Assembly: GCA_002162825.1 (NCBI GenBank)
Contig: MAAU01000086.1
Coordinates: 1 to 40,510, forward strand
Reading direction: 5' to 3'
DNA length: 40,510 nt
DNA from: Gammaproteobacteria bacterium 54_18_T64
GTDB taxonomy: Bacteria > Pseudomonadota > Gammaproteobacteria > Pseudomonadales > Porticoccaceae
Shown here: positions 17,554-26,119 of the stretch, one piece after another
Numbering within the stretch: the stretch's first letter is position 1
Layout: every line of letters starts with the position of its first letter
The notes under the pieces: generated by a model
The model's input: the letters and a program-made list of their open reading frames with translations, nothing else
Database searches by the model: none
Told to the model about the DNA's origin: nothing
Made by a program: the position numbers and the translations under genes

Positions 17554-18471
17554 TTATGTTTTCTTGGCGTTGAAAAGTTGCGCCATTGCGCTGAGCTTTT
17601 GCTGCTCGAGAGAGCCTTGTTGGCGGGCCAGCTTTAAGGCTTGTAGCCCCAGGCTGGTATAGGTTCTGAGGAGACCGGGTTGGTACTGCTCGATGGTATC
17701 GAGGTGGGCCTGCAGTGTGTCGATATCGCCCCGAGCTATCGGCCCAGTGAGTGCTTTTAGCGGCCCCACTTCGAGTCCATTTTGCAGACTCTGTTGCATC
17801 AGGGGGGAGAGTATGGCGCTGGCTAAGCTCTCATCAATGCCGGCCCTGGTAAGCAGTGCCTGACTGCTACTCAACAGCGTAACCAGGTAATTCGATGCCA
17901 TTACCGTCGCGGCGTGATAGAGGGGCTTAACTGCGGCCTCAATCAGGGTGGTTTGCCCGCCGATAGCGCTAAACAACATGTTGAGTTGATCGATGGCCGG
18001 GGTATCCCCCTCCAGGGTGCAAACCGTTGAGGCGAAGCTACTCAGCGAACGCTCGGGGCTGGCAAAGCTGTGGGCTGGGTGGACGCTGGCAATAGCACTG
18101 CCGAGCTTTTGCAGTGGCGCGAGCTCTGCCGATGTTTTCAAGCCACTACTGTGAAAGACGAGGCTGTTTTGCCAGTTGATGTCGGCGAGGGCGGCCAACT
18201 GCAAGGCGCAGTTGTGAATGGCCGCATCTGGAGTGGCAAGCATCCACAGTGATGCCGGATGGTCGGATAAGTGCTCAATGTTGTTGACGACATGGCCCGT
18301 GCCAATAAAGGCCAGCGCCGAGCGGCTGTTTTCGGCATCGCGGTTATAGATTCCGCCGATAGTAATCAGTCCCGCATCGCTCAGCAGGCGGGCAAGGGTA
18401 CGGCCGAGTTTGCCCGCACCGACAATATTCATGCACGGTAGTGGGGGCAGTGTACTCTCGGGCTCACTCAT
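17554..18471 (-). CDS. Rossmann-like and DUF2520 domain protein
   Basis: The 305-residue protein combines an N-terminal dinucleotide-binding domain (MNIVGAGKLGRTLARLL, a GxGxxG fingerprint at about residues 16-23) with a C-terminal DUF2520 helical domain (IEAAVKPLYHAATVMASNYLVTLL, GPLKALTGPIARGD). The layout is that of 6-phosphogluconate-dehydrogenase-like or ketopantoate-reductase-like oxidoreductases. The conserved HSSGLKTS and VHPAHSF match the family; no reaction has been firmly assigned to it. It follows pdxJ by 11 bases and is the last gene of the minus-strand run from 20577. Confidence 0.82.
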   Translation of the reverse strand: MSEPESTLPPLPCMNIVGAGKLGRTLARLLSDAGLITIGGIYNRDAENSRSALAFIGTGHVVNNIEHLSDHPASLWMLATPDAAIHNCALQLAALADINWQNSLVFHSSGLKTSAELAPLQKLGSAIASVHPAHSFASPERSLSSFASTVCTLEGDTPAIDQLNMLFSAIGGQTTLIEAAVKPLYHAATVMASNYLVTLLSSSQALLTRAGIDESLASAILSPLMQQSLQNGLEVGPLKALTGPIARGDIDTLQAHLDTIEQYQPGLLRTYTSLGLQALKLARQQGSLEQQKLSAMAQLFNAKKT

Positions 18472-18482
18472 TTTCTAAGGGG

Positions 18483-19247
18483 CTAGTTGCCGTGTGCTGT
18501 TAATAGGGCTTTATAGGCTTTGACGGCGGGGGTGAGGCCTATCTCGATGGCATCGACAATCAATGCATGGCCAATGGATACCTCGAGTAAACCCGGTGCG
18601 TCGGAAAATTGGCCGAGGTTGTGGAGGTTTAAGTCGTGACCGGCATTGACGCCGAGGCCAATATTACTGGCGTGGCGAGCGGCATCGAAGTAGTTGTGTA
18701 ACAGTGCTACATCATCTGCCGCTGCGGCGTAGGGCCCGGTATAAAGTTCGATGCGTTCGACACCGAGTTCACGGGCTAAATCCAATTGCCTTTTATCAGG
18801 ATCCATAAACAGACTGACCCTGACATTGAGCGCTTGTAGGGCGGCGATAAGAGGTTTCAATTTGTCGGCGGCTGTGCGGAGGTCAAAGCCGTGGTCGGAG
18901 GTGAGTTGTTCGCTGCTATCGGGTACCAGGGTGCACTGCTGGGGCCTAGTTTGTTCAACCAGCTTCAGTAGCCCGGGGTATTCTTTGAGGGGCTCGGCAA
19001 AGGGGTTGCCCTCGATATTAAATTCCAGGGGGCTTCCCTGGGTCGTACTTTGGGAGCGACACAGTTCAGCGAGTTCAAACACATCACTCGGGCGAATGTG
19101 GCGCTGGTCGGGGCGGGGGTGGACGGTAATGCCATCGGCACCGGCACTAATACAGGTCGCGGCGTAGTCGACGACACTCGGGTAATTGCCCTCTCGCGAG
19201 TTGCGAATCAAGGCTACTTTGTTGACGTTGACGCTAAGGGCAATCAC
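18483..19247 (-). CDS. pdxJ: pyridoxine 5'-phosphate synthase PdxJ
   Basis: PdxJ condenses 1-deoxy-D-xylulose 5-phosphate with 3-amino-2-oxopropyl phosphate to make pyridoxine 5'-phosphate, the last ring-forming step of the DXP-dependent vitamin B6 route. The 254-residue TIM-barrel protein has the family start LSVNVNKVALIRNSREGNYP. The active-site strand SAGADGITVHPRPDQRHIRPSDV follows, with the His and Arg that bind substrate, then FNIEGNPF, CTLVPDSSEQLTSDHGFD, SLFMDPD, ELYTGPYA and GLGVNAGHDLNLHNL. This is the variant with VNVNKVALIRNSR rather than the enterobacterial LGVNIDH type. Its ATG overlaps the cyclophilin stop by four bases, so the two are translationally coupled. Confidence 0.93.
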   Translation of the reverse strand: MIALSVNVNKVALIRNSREGNYPSVVDYAATCISAGADGITVHPRPDQRHIRPSDVFELAELCRSQSTTQGSPLEFNIEGNPFAEPLKEYPGLLKLVEQTRPQQCTLVPDSSEQLTSDHGFDLRTAADKLKPLIAALQALNVRVSLFMDPDKRQLDLARELGVERIELYTGPYAAAADDVALLHNYFDAARHASNIGLGVNAGHDLNLHNLGQFSDAPGLLEVSIGHALIVDAIEIGLTPAVKAYKALLTAHGN

Positions 19248-19924
19248 TGGGCGGGACTGCGGCGAATGCCGATAATAGTGATGTCTTCAACCGGCCAGTG
19301 AATAAATTGATGATTGTATTTTTCCACCTCGCTGGTGGCAATGCTTTGCACCACTGCCATGCCAGAAACGACCTGACCAAACACGGTATAACCGGGGTTG
19401 CCATATTTAGCATCAAAGTTGCGGTTGTGTTTGAGGTTGATAAAAAACTCTGCCCTGGCGCTGTCGGGGTCATGGCCTCGGGCCATGGCGACAGAGCCCT
19501 TAATATTAGGCAGACCACCCACCGATTCATTGACCACGGGTTGGCCCGGTTCAAAGGCATTGAGCTTGTGGTCAAAGCCGCCGGCCTGAATCAAAAAACC
19601 CTGTATTACTCGATGGAAAATAGTGCCGTCGTAATAGTTTCTATCGGCGTATTGTAAAAAATTACGCACGGTCAATGGCGCTTTTTCGGGGGCTAGCTCC
19701 ACTTCTATGTCACCGTGGGTGGTGGTGATAATAATGCGCGGTTTAGGTGCTGTCGATGCGGCGGAGGTGTCTGTTTTTGCCCAAAGATCAGTGCAGAATA
19801 TCAGCAGGCAGCAAGTCGCTAAGCTTTTGCACAGCAAGCGCTGGCAAAGTAAGCCTTGGTAAAGTAAGCCTTGGTAAAGAAGGTGCCGAGTAAGTCTGTA
19901 TAGCGGCACGGGGTTTATGCCCAT
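19244..19924 (-). CDS. periplasmic cyclophilin-type peptidyl-prolyl isomerase
   Basis: The protein speeds cis-trans isomerisation of prolyl bonds during folding. The cyclophilin core (about residues 65-222 of 226) has the catalytic YDGTIFHRVIQGFLIQAGGF, with the active-site Arg in FHRV. EFFINLKHNRNFD and YTVFGQVVSGM follow. I start it at ATG 19924, ten bases inside the end of the previous gene. This gives a long N-terminal hydrophobic leader that ends CCLLIFCTDLWA before KTD, most likely a signal peptide directing export, as for PpiA. The leader contains repeated YQGLL units coded by a 15-base tandem repeat. A longer frame to 20017 is possible but lies entirely within the upstream coding region. 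Confidence 0.88.
   Translation of the reverse strand: MGINPVPLYRLTRHLLYQGLLYQGLLCQRLLCKSLATCCLLIFCTDLWAKTDTSAASTAPKPRIIITTTHGDIEVELAPEKAPLTVRNFLQYADRNYYDGTIFHRVIQGFLIQAGGFDHKLNAFEPGQPVVNESVGGLPNIKGSVAMARGHDPDSARAEFFINLKHNRNFDAKYGNPGYTVFGQVVSGMAVVQSIATSEVEKYNHQFIHWPVEDITIIGIRRSPAQ
19843..19880. repeat. 15-base tandem repeat in the cyclophilin signal sequence
   Basis: Two near-identical 15-base units (19843-19857 and 19858-19872, consensus GGTAAAGTAAGCCTT, one mismatch) are followed by an eight-base partial third copy. On the minus strand they code for successive YQGLL-type units in the hydrophobic leader. Because the period is a multiple of three, copy-number changes keep the frame. Confidence 0.75.
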
Positions 19925-20577
19925 TCCGAATGGCCTCGACGCTTGCGCTTTAAACGGGGTAGAAGGACACTCAACAATGCACCGAGAAAGACTGAGATGG
20001 CACCGTAGATAAACCATTTTTGGGTATGGCTACTTTCAAGTTGTTTATTTAGAGCACTGAGTACATCGATCTTGCTTTGTAGCATGCCGTTGTCCTCCAG
20101 GAGTTTTTGATTTTGCACCTTGAGTTTGAGGGCATTGGCCGAAACGACCTTGATGTCAGCGAGCTCACGGGACACCGCCTCGTTGTCATCACTCACCGCA
20201 TTGAGCCGACCGTCCAACTGCTGGTTGTTGGTCTTTAAGTCCGCAACCTGTGCCTTGAGCTTGGCATTACTGGCACTGAGCGCTTCACTTTGCTGCTGAT
20301 AGCGGGCGATCCTGTCGCGGGCGATGGGTTTTTTGACGATGTATTGGTTTTCTATCCAGCCGTCCATGCCGCCGGGGGTGCGGATATGACTCCAGCCCTC
20401 GGCGCTTTCAATAAAGTTCAGCTTGAGTCCGGTTTTAAGGCCCTGATGCAAAATGGCGCAGCGCGAGCAGGGACTTTTGCGCAGGGGTACGCGGAATTCA
20501 TCGGAGATATAGCGTACTTCGGCAAGCACTAAAGGTGAAAGTGCTAGCAATAACAGGCTCAAAAACAGTTTGTACAT
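19915..20577 (-). CDS. TIGR04211-type SH3 domain and coiled-coil membrane protein
   Basis: This matches the YgiM-like family of exported bacterial SH3 proteins of unclear function, probably an envelope protein. The 220-residue protein has a signal peptide (1-19, ending LVLA). A bacterial SH3 domain (about 20-82) contains the family's VPLRKSPCSRCAILHQGLKTG and DGWIENQYI. A coiled coil follows (about 90-185, with many Gln/Asn/Leu heptads), then a single membrane helix (about 188-207) and a positively charged tail KRKRRGH. That order places the SH3 domain and coiled coil in the periplasm with a C-terminal anchor. Cys37 and Cys40 form a CxxC pair. It is the first gene of the run leading to cyclophilin, pdxJ and DUF2520. 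Confidence 0.87.
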   Translation of the reverse strand: MYKLFLSLLLLALSPLVLAEVRYISDEFRVPLRKSPCSRCAILHQGLKTGLKLNFIESAEGWSHIRTPGGMDGWIENQYIVKKPIARDRIARYQQQSEALSASNAKLKAQVADLKTNNQQLDGRLNAVSDDNEAVSRELADIKVVSANALKLKVQNQKLLEDNGMLQSKIDVLSALNKQLESSHTQKWFIYGAISVFLGALLSVLLPRLKRKRRGHSEWA

Positions 20578-20674
20578 GTAGATTCCGTTGCAATTGGCGG
20601 AGTGAAAACAGTGGGTCAGTTGCGTGCTCGGTTTACCTTGGGGATAGTACTACCGCACAGGGTAGAAGCGTCGC

Positions 20675-20974
20675 TTAAGGCAGCACCTTTTTATAGGGCT
20701 TAACGCTCACCGAGGCATAAACACCGGCTAGTTGGTAGGGGTCCTGTTTGGCCCACGCTTCGGCAGAGGCCAGGGAGTCGAACTCGGCAATGATAAGGCT
20801 GCCGCTAAAACCGGCCTCCCCGGGGTCTTCACTGTCAATGCTAGGGTTGGGGCCAGCGACCAGTAAACGCCCGGCGTCACGCAGTGCTTCGAGGCGCTGT
20901 AAGTGAGCGGGGCGATTGGCTTTACGCAAGGTCAGGCTATCCGGGATATCGGTACACACCAGGCTATACCACAT
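20675..20974 (-). CDS. yciI: YciI family protein
   Basis: YciI is a small ferredoxin-like-fold protein with a conserved His/Asp pair; its activity in bacteria is not settled. The 99-residue sequence begins [26 protein letters not shown], with the conserved R-P-A-H-L-x-R-L-x-x-L, then [11 protein letters not shown], and the C-terminal half [23 protein letters not shown], as in the family. It starts two bases after the VC0807-type gene stop, so it shares its transcript. Septation and lipid-related genes often sit beside yciI in enterobacteria; here the neighbour is a VC0807-family membrane protein instead. Confidence 0.88.
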   Translation of the reverse strand: MWYSLVCTDIPDSLTLRKANRPAHLQRLEALRDAGRLLVAGPNPSIDSEDPGEAGFSGSLIIAEFDSLASAEAWAKQDPYQLAGVYASVSVKPYKKVLP

Positions 20975-20976
20975 TA

Positions 20977-21819
20977 TTACTTATCCTTGTCTTTATCATC
21001 AATGGGGGTTTCTGAATCGTGGTGGGCACGAATAATGTCCTCAAAGGGCATTCCTGTCATGCGGGTAATGCCACGAAACAGATAAAACATCGCACCCATC
21101 ATCATCATCATTGCCGGTACGGCGATCACCGGAAAGCTAAGTGCGGTCATTTTACCCAGTTCGGCGTTGTACTCAACCGTGCCGGGTTGGCTAGTGACAA
21201 TCATGGTTGCCAGCAAGTAGTTCAAGATGGATGAGACCAGGAAGGAGGCGGCAATAATCCACGAGGCGGTAATTAAGCGTTGATCAAAGGCGGCGACACT
21301 GTTGTGTTCACGCAGGGCGTGGTTGACCTTGTCTATTTCGATCACCGTGTCGTTGAAGAGCAGGGTGCGCACCAGAGGATAGGGCGTTTTCAAAGAAATG
21401 AGTGTGGCCAGACCGAAAATAGCCGGAATCCCCGCCTCTTTATAGGCCAGGTATTGGGGGTCAAGTTCAAGCAGGCTGATACCGCCGGTCATTACCACAC
21501 TGAAGACGCCGAGGCCTGAGAAAAAATTGATTTTGCCTCGTTGTTGAAAGTCGCGCAGGCCGTAGATTATTGGGAAGAGTAGGGCGACAACGACACCCCA
21601 GGTGGTACCGAGGTACTCATCACCGCTGAGTTTGGTCAAAATCAAGGTGGGAATGATGACGTTGAAGCCAAGATTGACCAGCATATTTTCACGCTGGGGT
21701 GGTGCTGAGGGCGCAGGTCCTGGAGAGCTTGTATAAGTGCTGGTAGTAATTTCGGGTTTGCTGTTACTCACTAAATAATGCCCATAACGGTGGTTTAGAA
21801 TTGAGAGGGTGTTCGCCAT
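20977..21819 (-). CDS. VC0807 family membrane protein
   Basis: The protein is a multi-spanning inner-membrane protein of the VC0807 family, for which I know no assigned function. From ATG 21819 (GGA nine bases upstream) it is 280 residues. A polar Pro/Ser-rich stretch (about 20-45) precedes about six membrane segments: [84 protein letters not shown] and [19 protein letters not shown]. The soluble loop [19 protein letters not shown] is typical of the family. The C-terminus is an acidic, Lys/Asp-rich tail. A longer frame from GTG 21846 and a shorter one from a GTG at LVSNSK are also possible. Confidence 0.85.
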   Translation of the reverse strand: MANTLSILNHRYGHYLVSNSKPEITTSTYTSSPGPAPSAPPQRENMLVNLGFNVIIPTLILTKLSGDEYLGTTWGVVVALLFPIIYGLRDFQQRGKINFFSGLGVFSVVMTGGISLLELDPQYLAYKEAGIPAIFGLATLISLKTPYPLVRTLLFNDTVIEIDKVNHALREHNSVAAFDQRLITASWIIAASFLVSSILNYLLATMIVTSQPGTVEYNAELGKMTALSFPVIAVPAMMMMMGAMFYLFRGITRMTGMPFEDIIRAHHDSETPIDDKDKDK

Positions 21820-21943
21820 TCTAGCGCTTCCAAAGCCATTTCGCACATTGCTCTCTCGTCAATGTGCGTACTGTGGCATTTACGGTCGAGTTTTTTTGGC
21901 AGAGGGTTTATAGTCGCGGCAAATAGAGATGGTAGTAGTTTTT

Positions 21944-22567
21944 ATGGCCAGGGTTCTTTATATACACCCCGATAATCCTCAGCAGCGATTAATTGACCAG
22001 GCGGCAGAGATTATCCGCGGTGGCGGTGTAGCCATCTACCCCACAGATTCGGTCTATGCCCTGGGTTGTCATCTGGGTGACAAGGCGGCGTTGGACAGAA
22101 TTCGCCAGATTCGCGCGCTCGACAAAAACCACAACTTTACCCTGCTCTGTCGCGATCTCTCTGAGCTGTCAACCTACGCCAAGGTCGATAATCAGGATTT
22201 TCGCTTGCTGAAGGCCAATACCCCCGGCCCCTACACCTTTATTCTCGATGCCAGCTCCGAGGTACCGCGTCGCTTAATGCACCCCAAGCGGAAGACCATT
22301 GGCCTGCGCGCGCCGGCCAATGCCATTGCCCAGGCTTTGCTCGAAACCCTGGGTGAGCCGCTGATGAGCATTACCTTGATTATGCCCGGCGATGAATACC
22401 CCTTAACCGACCCACAGGACATCGAAGATATGCTCGATAATCGGGTCGACTTGATCATTAACGGTGGTTACTGTGGTATGGAGCCGACCTCGGTTATTGA
22501 CCTCACCGGCGATGCTCCGCAATTGGTGCGTGCCGGCACGGGTGATCTCGCCCCCTTTGGCCTGTAA
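21944..22567 (+). CDS. yciO: YciO family (Sua5/YrdC-like) protein
   Basis: YciO belongs to the Sua5/YrdC/YciO family. Sua5 and YrdC make the threonylcarbamoyl-adenylate used for the t6A37 tRNA modification; YciO is the paralogue with a less certain role. The 207-residue product starts MARVLYIHPDNPQQRLID, exactly where the enterobacterial protein begins, so I prefer ATG 21944 to the ATG five codons earlier (21929). Conserved motifs are AIYPTDSVYALGC, HNFTLLCRDLSELSTYAKV, TPGPYTFIL, RKTIGLRAP (the nucleotide-binding K-R-x-x-I-G-x-R), ALLETLGEPLMS and PTSVIDLT. Length matches the roughly 206-residue family. Confidence 0.93.
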   Translation: MARVLYIHPDNPQQRLIDQAAEIIRGGGVAIYPTDSVYALGCHLGDKAALDRIRQIRALDKNHNFTLLCRDLSELSTYAKVDNQDFRLLKANTPGPYTFILDASSEVPRRLMHPKRKTIGLRAPANAIAQALLETLGEPLMSITLIMPGDEYPLTDPQDIEDMLDNRVDLIINGGYCGMEPTSVIDLTGDAPQLVRAGTGDLAPFGL

Positions 22568-22652
22568 GCCCGTTGATATCTCTCTCTACTCCTGTCGCCG
22601 CATCGGGCGAAGCCGTATAATGGCGACCCTTACGATTTAATTCGGTAGCGCA

Positions 22653-23540
22653 GTGATCTCTGATTCTCAACCCGACAATGCGCGTGCAGACAAGGCCGAT
22701 ATAGCCGACGAGGATGATAAAGCGCTCGCAGCACCAGCAGTTAAGGCTTCCGTACCTCAGCAAGATGAAATGCCCTTTGCCATTGTTCAGGGCCAACAAG
22801 TCACCGAACTGCCTCGCGACCTGTATATTCCCCCCGAGGCCCTGGAGGTTATCCTCGACGCCTTTGAGGGCCCCCTCGATTTATTGCTTTATCTGATCCG
22901 TCGGCAAAACCTCGATATTCTGGAAATTAATGTCGCCGATATTACCCATCAATACATGAGCTATATCGAGTTGATGGAGGCCATGCAATGGGAGTTGGCA
23001 GCGGAGTACCTGCTGATGGCCGCGATGCTGGCAGAAATAAAGTCGCGGATGCTGCTGCCCCGTCAAACAGAGGATGAGGACGCTGATGAAGACCCCCGCG
23101 CCGAATTAATTCGACGTTTACAGGAGTACGAACGCTTCAAACAGGCGGCCGAAGATATTGATGCTCTGGCGCGCACCGGCCGGGATGTCTTTCCCGCCAG
23201 TGCCAAGGCAGGGGAGACAAGGCCACCGAGGCCCCATCCCGCGGTGGCGATGGAAGATTTATTGCTGGCCCTGGCGGATGTGATGCGCCGTGTAAAGTTG
23301 ACGGACAGCCACCATATCGAGTTTGAAGTGTTGTCTACCCGTGAGCGCATGAGTGAAATCTTGGGTCAGTTGCGCGGCAAGCGCTTTGTGCCCTTTATTA
23401 CCCTGTTTAATATCGAGGAGGGGCGCCAGGGTGTGATCGTTACCTTTTTGGCGATGATGGAGTTGGTTAAAGAATCACTGGTTGAAATTGTACAAAATGA
23501 ATTCCTCGGGCCAATACACTTAAAAGCGAGGGTCGAGTAA
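22653..23540 (+). CDS. scpA: segregation and condensation protein A
   Basis: ScpA is the kleisin subunit of the SMC-ScpAB condensin that compacts and helps segregate the chromosome. The 295-residue frame begins at GTG 22653 with an acidic Asp/Ala-rich tail. The conserved core starts at LEVILDAFEGPLDLLLYLIRRQNLDILEI and continues ELAAEYLLMAAMLAEIKSRMLLP, an acidic linker, RAELIRRLQEYERFKQAAE, and the C-terminal winged-helix part TFLAMMELVKESLVEIVQNE. An alternative start at an internal ATG (22770, MPFAIVQG) would drop 39 residues; I cannot decide between them, as neither has a strong site. The stop TAATG overlaps scpB by one base. Confidence 0.92.
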   Translation: MISDSQPDNARADKADIADEDDKALAAPAVKASVPQQDEMPFAIVQGQQVTELPRDLYIPPEALEVILDAFEGPLDLLLYLIRRQNLDILEINVADITHQYMSYIELMEAMQWELAAEYLLMAAMLAEIKSRMLLPRQTEDEDADEDPRAELIRRLQEYERFKQAAEDIDALARTGRDVFPASAKAGETRPPRPHPAVAMEDLLLALADVMRRVKLTDSHHIEFEVLSTRERMSEILGQLRGKRFVPFITLFNIEEGRQGVIVTFLAMMELVKESLVEIVQNEFLGPIHLKARVE

Positions 23541-24382
23541 TGGACGCCGTACAACTGCGTAGAATTGTTGAGGCGGCACTATTGGCTGCAGGAGACTCGC
23601 TGGATATTGCCGCCCTACAAAAACTTTTCGACGAGGAATTGATGCCCCAGCGCGATGAACTGCAGGCCGCACTGGAAGATATCGAAGCCGACTGTCGCGA
23701 CCGGGGTTATGAATTAAAACGCACCGCCAGCGGCTTTCGCTTCCAGGTAAAAGAGCAGTACGCCCAATGGATTGGCCGTCTGTGGGAGGAAAAGCCGAAA
23801 AAGTACTCCCGCGCCACACTCGAGACCCTGGCGCTAATTGCCTATCGTCAGCCCCTAACGCGGGGCGATATTGAGCAGGTGAGGGGTGTCGCCGTGAGCT
23901 CGGATATTGTCCGCAGCCTCCTCGATAGGGGCTGGATTCGCTCCGTCGGCCACCGCGATGTGCCGGGGCGCCCGGCACTCTACGCCACTACGCGCCAGTT
24001 TCTCGACAATTTTAATTTGCAAAGCCTCGAGCAATTGCCGCCGCTGAGTGAAATACGTGAGCTCAGTACCATCGACCGCGAGCTACAATTTGAAGAGGCC
24101 CTCGGCGCGTCTACCGAGGGTGATGACAGTGCCGAAGCCATGGCAGAGATCGAGCAAGACAGTGAGGGCATTGACGGTAATACTGGTGGAGCCGTTACTA
24201 CGGATACCGGTGCAGAGCCCGCTACAGTAAAACCGGCCACTACAGAGGACGCTGCCATGCGTCGACTAGTCGACAATTTTACCTCTGCTGATAGTAGCGG
24301 CGGCGAAGAAGCGCCGTCGACTACAGCAGATGAAAAACATCAACCTACAGTACTAAATAATGAGGATAGCCCCGAGCCATGA
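23540..24382 (+). CDS. scpB: segregation and condensation protein B
   Basis: ScpB binds the ScpA kleisin as a winged-helix dimer within the SMC complex. The 280-residue protein has the two winged-helix modules in its first 180 residues: IVEAALLAAGDSLDIAALQKLF, RGYELKRTASGFRFQVKEQYAQW, then LETLALIAYRQPLTRGDIEQVRGVAVSSDIVRSLLDRGWI and PGRPALYATTRQFLDNFNLQSLEQLP. The remaining 100 residues are an acidic, Ser/Thr/Glu-rich low-complexity tail, longer than in typical ScpB, and probably disordered. Its start overlaps the scpA stop and its stop overlaps rluB (ATGA), a tight translationally coupled operon. Confidence 0.93.
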   Translation: MDAVQLRRIVEAALLAAGDSLDIAALQKLFDEELMPQRDELQAALEDIEADCRDRGYELKRTASGFRFQVKEQYAQWIGRLWEEKPKKYSRATLETLALIAYRQPLTRGDIEQVRGVAVSSDIVRSLLDRGWIRSVGHRDVPGRPALYATTRQFLDNFNLQSLEQLPPLSEIRELSTIDRELQFEEALGASTEGDDSAEAMAEIEQDSEGIDGNTGGAVTTDTGAEPATVKPATTEDAAMRRLVDNFTSADSSGGEEAPSTTADEKHQPTVLNNEDSPEP

Positions 24383-25200
24383 GTGAGAAAATTCAAAAAT
24401 TGTTGGCTCAGGCGGGTCTTGGTTCGCGCCGCGAAATTGAAAAGTGGGTGGCGGCGGGGCGAGTGTCCGTCAACGGCCGGGTTGCGACCACGGGTGATCG
24501 CATTTCGTCAGCGGATAAGGTCATTGTCGATGGACGTGTTATCAATCTCCAGCCCAAGGACAACCGTACCCGGGTGCTGATTTACCACAAGCCGGTGGGC
24601 GAGATCTGTACCCGCCAGGACCCCGAGGGACGCAAAACGGTTTTTTCCAGCCTGCCGCCCATTAAACAGGGGCGCTGGATAGCGGTCGGTCGTCTCGATA
24701 TCAACACCAGCGGCCTGTTGTTATTTACCAATGACGGCGAGCTCGCCAATCGACAAATGCACCCCTCGGGCCAGGTAGAGCGTCAATACCTGGTGCGTAT
24801 CCACGGCATTGTCGACGATGACATGCTCAAGCGCCTGCAGCAGGGGGTAATGCTCGACGACGGCATGGGCCGCTTTAAGAAGATTCAGGTCGGTGACGGC
24901 TCGGGCTCCCATCAGTGGTTTACCGTAGTCTTGACCGAGGGCCGCAATCGAGAAGTGCGGCGTTTGTGGGAATCTCAGGGTGTTGAGGTCAGCCGCCTAA
25001 AGCGCATTCGTTTTGGCACCGTTGAGCTGCCCTCCTATGTGCGCAGCGGCGACTGGCTCGACCTGACGCCGGTTGAGGTCAGCCGTTTGTGCAAGTCGAT
25101 GGGCATGGGCAGTAAACCCCAGCCCCTGACCCCCAGCGAGCGCCAGCAACGCCAGCGCCAGTTGAGTAAGCTGAAAGCGCGGGGTGCCCAGCACCGCTAG
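24379..25200 (+). CDS. rluB: 23S rRNA pseudouridine(2605) synthase RluB
   Basis: RluB converts a uridine in helix 89 of 23S rRNA (E. coli position 2605) to pseudouridine. The 273-residue protein has an N-terminal S4 RNA-binding domain (KIQKLLAQAGLGSRREIEKWVAAGRVSVNG), then the RsuA-type catalytic domain with KPVGEICTRQDPEGRKTVFSSL, and the catalytic aspartate in GRLDINTSGLLLFTNDG. ALTVVLTEGRNREVRR is represented here by FTVVLTEGRNREVRRLWES. The C-terminus is basic with Gln/Arg repeats. scpA-scpB-rluB is a widespread operon in gammaproteobacteria. Confidence 0.95.
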   Translation: MSEKIQKLLAQAGLGSRREIEKWVAAGRVSVNGRVATTGDRISSADKVIVDGRVINLQPKDNRTRVLIYHKPVGEICTRQDPEGRKTVFSSLPPIKQGRWIAVGRLDINTSGLLLFTNDGELANRQMHPSGQVERQYLVRIHGIVDDDMLKRLQQGVMLDDGMGRFKKIQVGDGSGSHQWFTVVLTEGRNREVRRLWESQGVEVSRLKRIRFGTVELPSYVRSGDWLDLTPVEVSRLCKSMGMGSKPQPLTPSERQQRQRQLSKLKARGAQHR

Positions 25201-25211
25201 TGTTACTTCTA

Positions 25212-25243
25212 GGCTAGAGATGGAGCGAGTTCTATCTCTAGCC
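25212..25243. terminator. hairpin between rluB and a convergent gene
   Basis: GGCTAGAGAT (25212-25221) pairs perfectly with ATCTCTAGCC (25234-25243) around a 12-base loop, between two convergent stop codons. There is no T-run on either strand, so it may be a protective or rho-assisted end rather than a classic intrinsic terminator. Confidence 0.4.
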
Positions 25244-25256
25244 CAGGACTCGGCGC

Positions 25257-25670
25257 CTAGCGGTTTTCGGGTAGCGGCAAGTCATCGTTCAAGTAGACGC
25301 GAATCGGGTAGTTTTCTAGCTTGTCCAGTTTGATGATCAAACCGTAATTGTTATTCTCATATTCCTCAGCCCACTCATAGCGGACGCCGGGTAGGATCTC
25401 TTCCTGGTCGCCGCGTTTGCCCACCACCACTACTTGGTGAACCTTGTCGGTGTTTTCCAGTGCGTCTCTGGGGATCGTCACTGTCACGTGTTGGCCACCA
25501 TCACCGCCAAGTTCTGGTAGCTTAATACGCTGCACTTTGGCCTTGATTTTCTGTCCTTGATGACCCTCTTTCAATTCCAGCCAGCCGGTCTCAAGAGCGC
25601 TGAGGCCGGGGGCTAAAAGGGCTAGCAAGGTAGCTAATGCCAAGCTTGTCGTGGTGCGTTCTGCGCTCAT
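25257..25670 (-). CDS. hypothetical secreted protein
   Basis: I do not recognise a family. The 137-residue product starts after a good GGAGTAAGAA spacer and has a signal peptide (about 1-25: LALATLLALLAPGLSA). The mature part is about 110 residues, rich in charged residues and predicted beta strands: QKIKAKVQRIKLPEL, HVTVTIPRDAL, VHQVVVVGKRGDQEEILPGVRYEWAEEY, NNYGLIIKLDKLENYPIRVYLND. It has no cysteines and no membrane helix, so it is probably a periplasmic soluble protein. Its neighbours give no hint of role. Confidence 0.7.
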   Translation of the reverse strand: MSAERTTTSLALATLLALLAPGLSALETGWLELKEGHQGQKIKAKVQRIKLPELGGDGGQHVTVTIPRDALENTDKVHQVVVVGKRGDQEEILPGVRYEWAEEYENNNYGLIIKLDKLENYPIRVYLNDDLPLPENR

Positions 25671-25939
25671 TTCTTACTCCAAAGTAATTTTCGGTCGCTG
25701 AGTTCAAACAAGTAAAGGGCGTCTAAAATGCTTCGCTCAAGCTCTATTTCACCTTAATACCACGATGTTGGCGCTCAGCTTGCGCTTCATTTTCGAGGTG
25801 CCGACGGCGATGCTACTGCTGCGGGCGTCGCGGTAGTGGCGTTACATGTCGTATCCCATAATATAAGAATAGCCGTCTATAATTTACATGCTCTGGATGG
25901 CGACCACCTGGGCATTTTCAACATACCGCGGAGGTGACG
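25671..25939. other. intergenic region upstream of the small secreted-protein gene
   Basis: These 269 bases hold the ribosome site of the leftward secreted-protein gene and, on the plus strand, a perfect TATAAT at 25878-25883 with no clear -35 at the right distance. I see no gene or RNA, other than what follows at 25940. Confidence 0.35.
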
Positions 25940-26119
25940 ATGCGTTTAAACATCAGTCTCGAGAGCATGCATTGCCAGCCACATTTGACCGCTCCGGGGC
26001 GCTGTTCGTCACCGATGCGGACCCCGGAGAAGCGGACTTTATTGAGGCCGAGCATTTTGCAGCCAAAGATGTTTGGCATTGGAAGCGGACTGTCGAGTGT
26101 TTGTTCAATCGCTTATTAA
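25940..26119 (+). CDS. possible small protein with a strong ribosome binding site
   Basis: GGAGGTGA at 25930-25937, an almost perfect Shine-Dalgarno, is placed five bases before ATG 25940 (beginning MRLNISLESMH). The 59-codon frame ends four bases inside the convergent kinase gene. The translation in this frame looks weakly protein-like. The overlapping +2 frame (from about 25888 to 26142) reads more convincingly: ALFVTDADPGEADFIEAEHF followed by AAKDVWHWKRTVE. The two together suggest a real small gene with a frameshift near 25970, or a chance Shine-Dalgarno. I do not recognise either product. Confidence 0.3.
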   Translation: MRLNISLESMHCQPHLTAPGRCSSPMRTPEKRTLLRPSILQPKMFGIGSGLSSVCSIAY

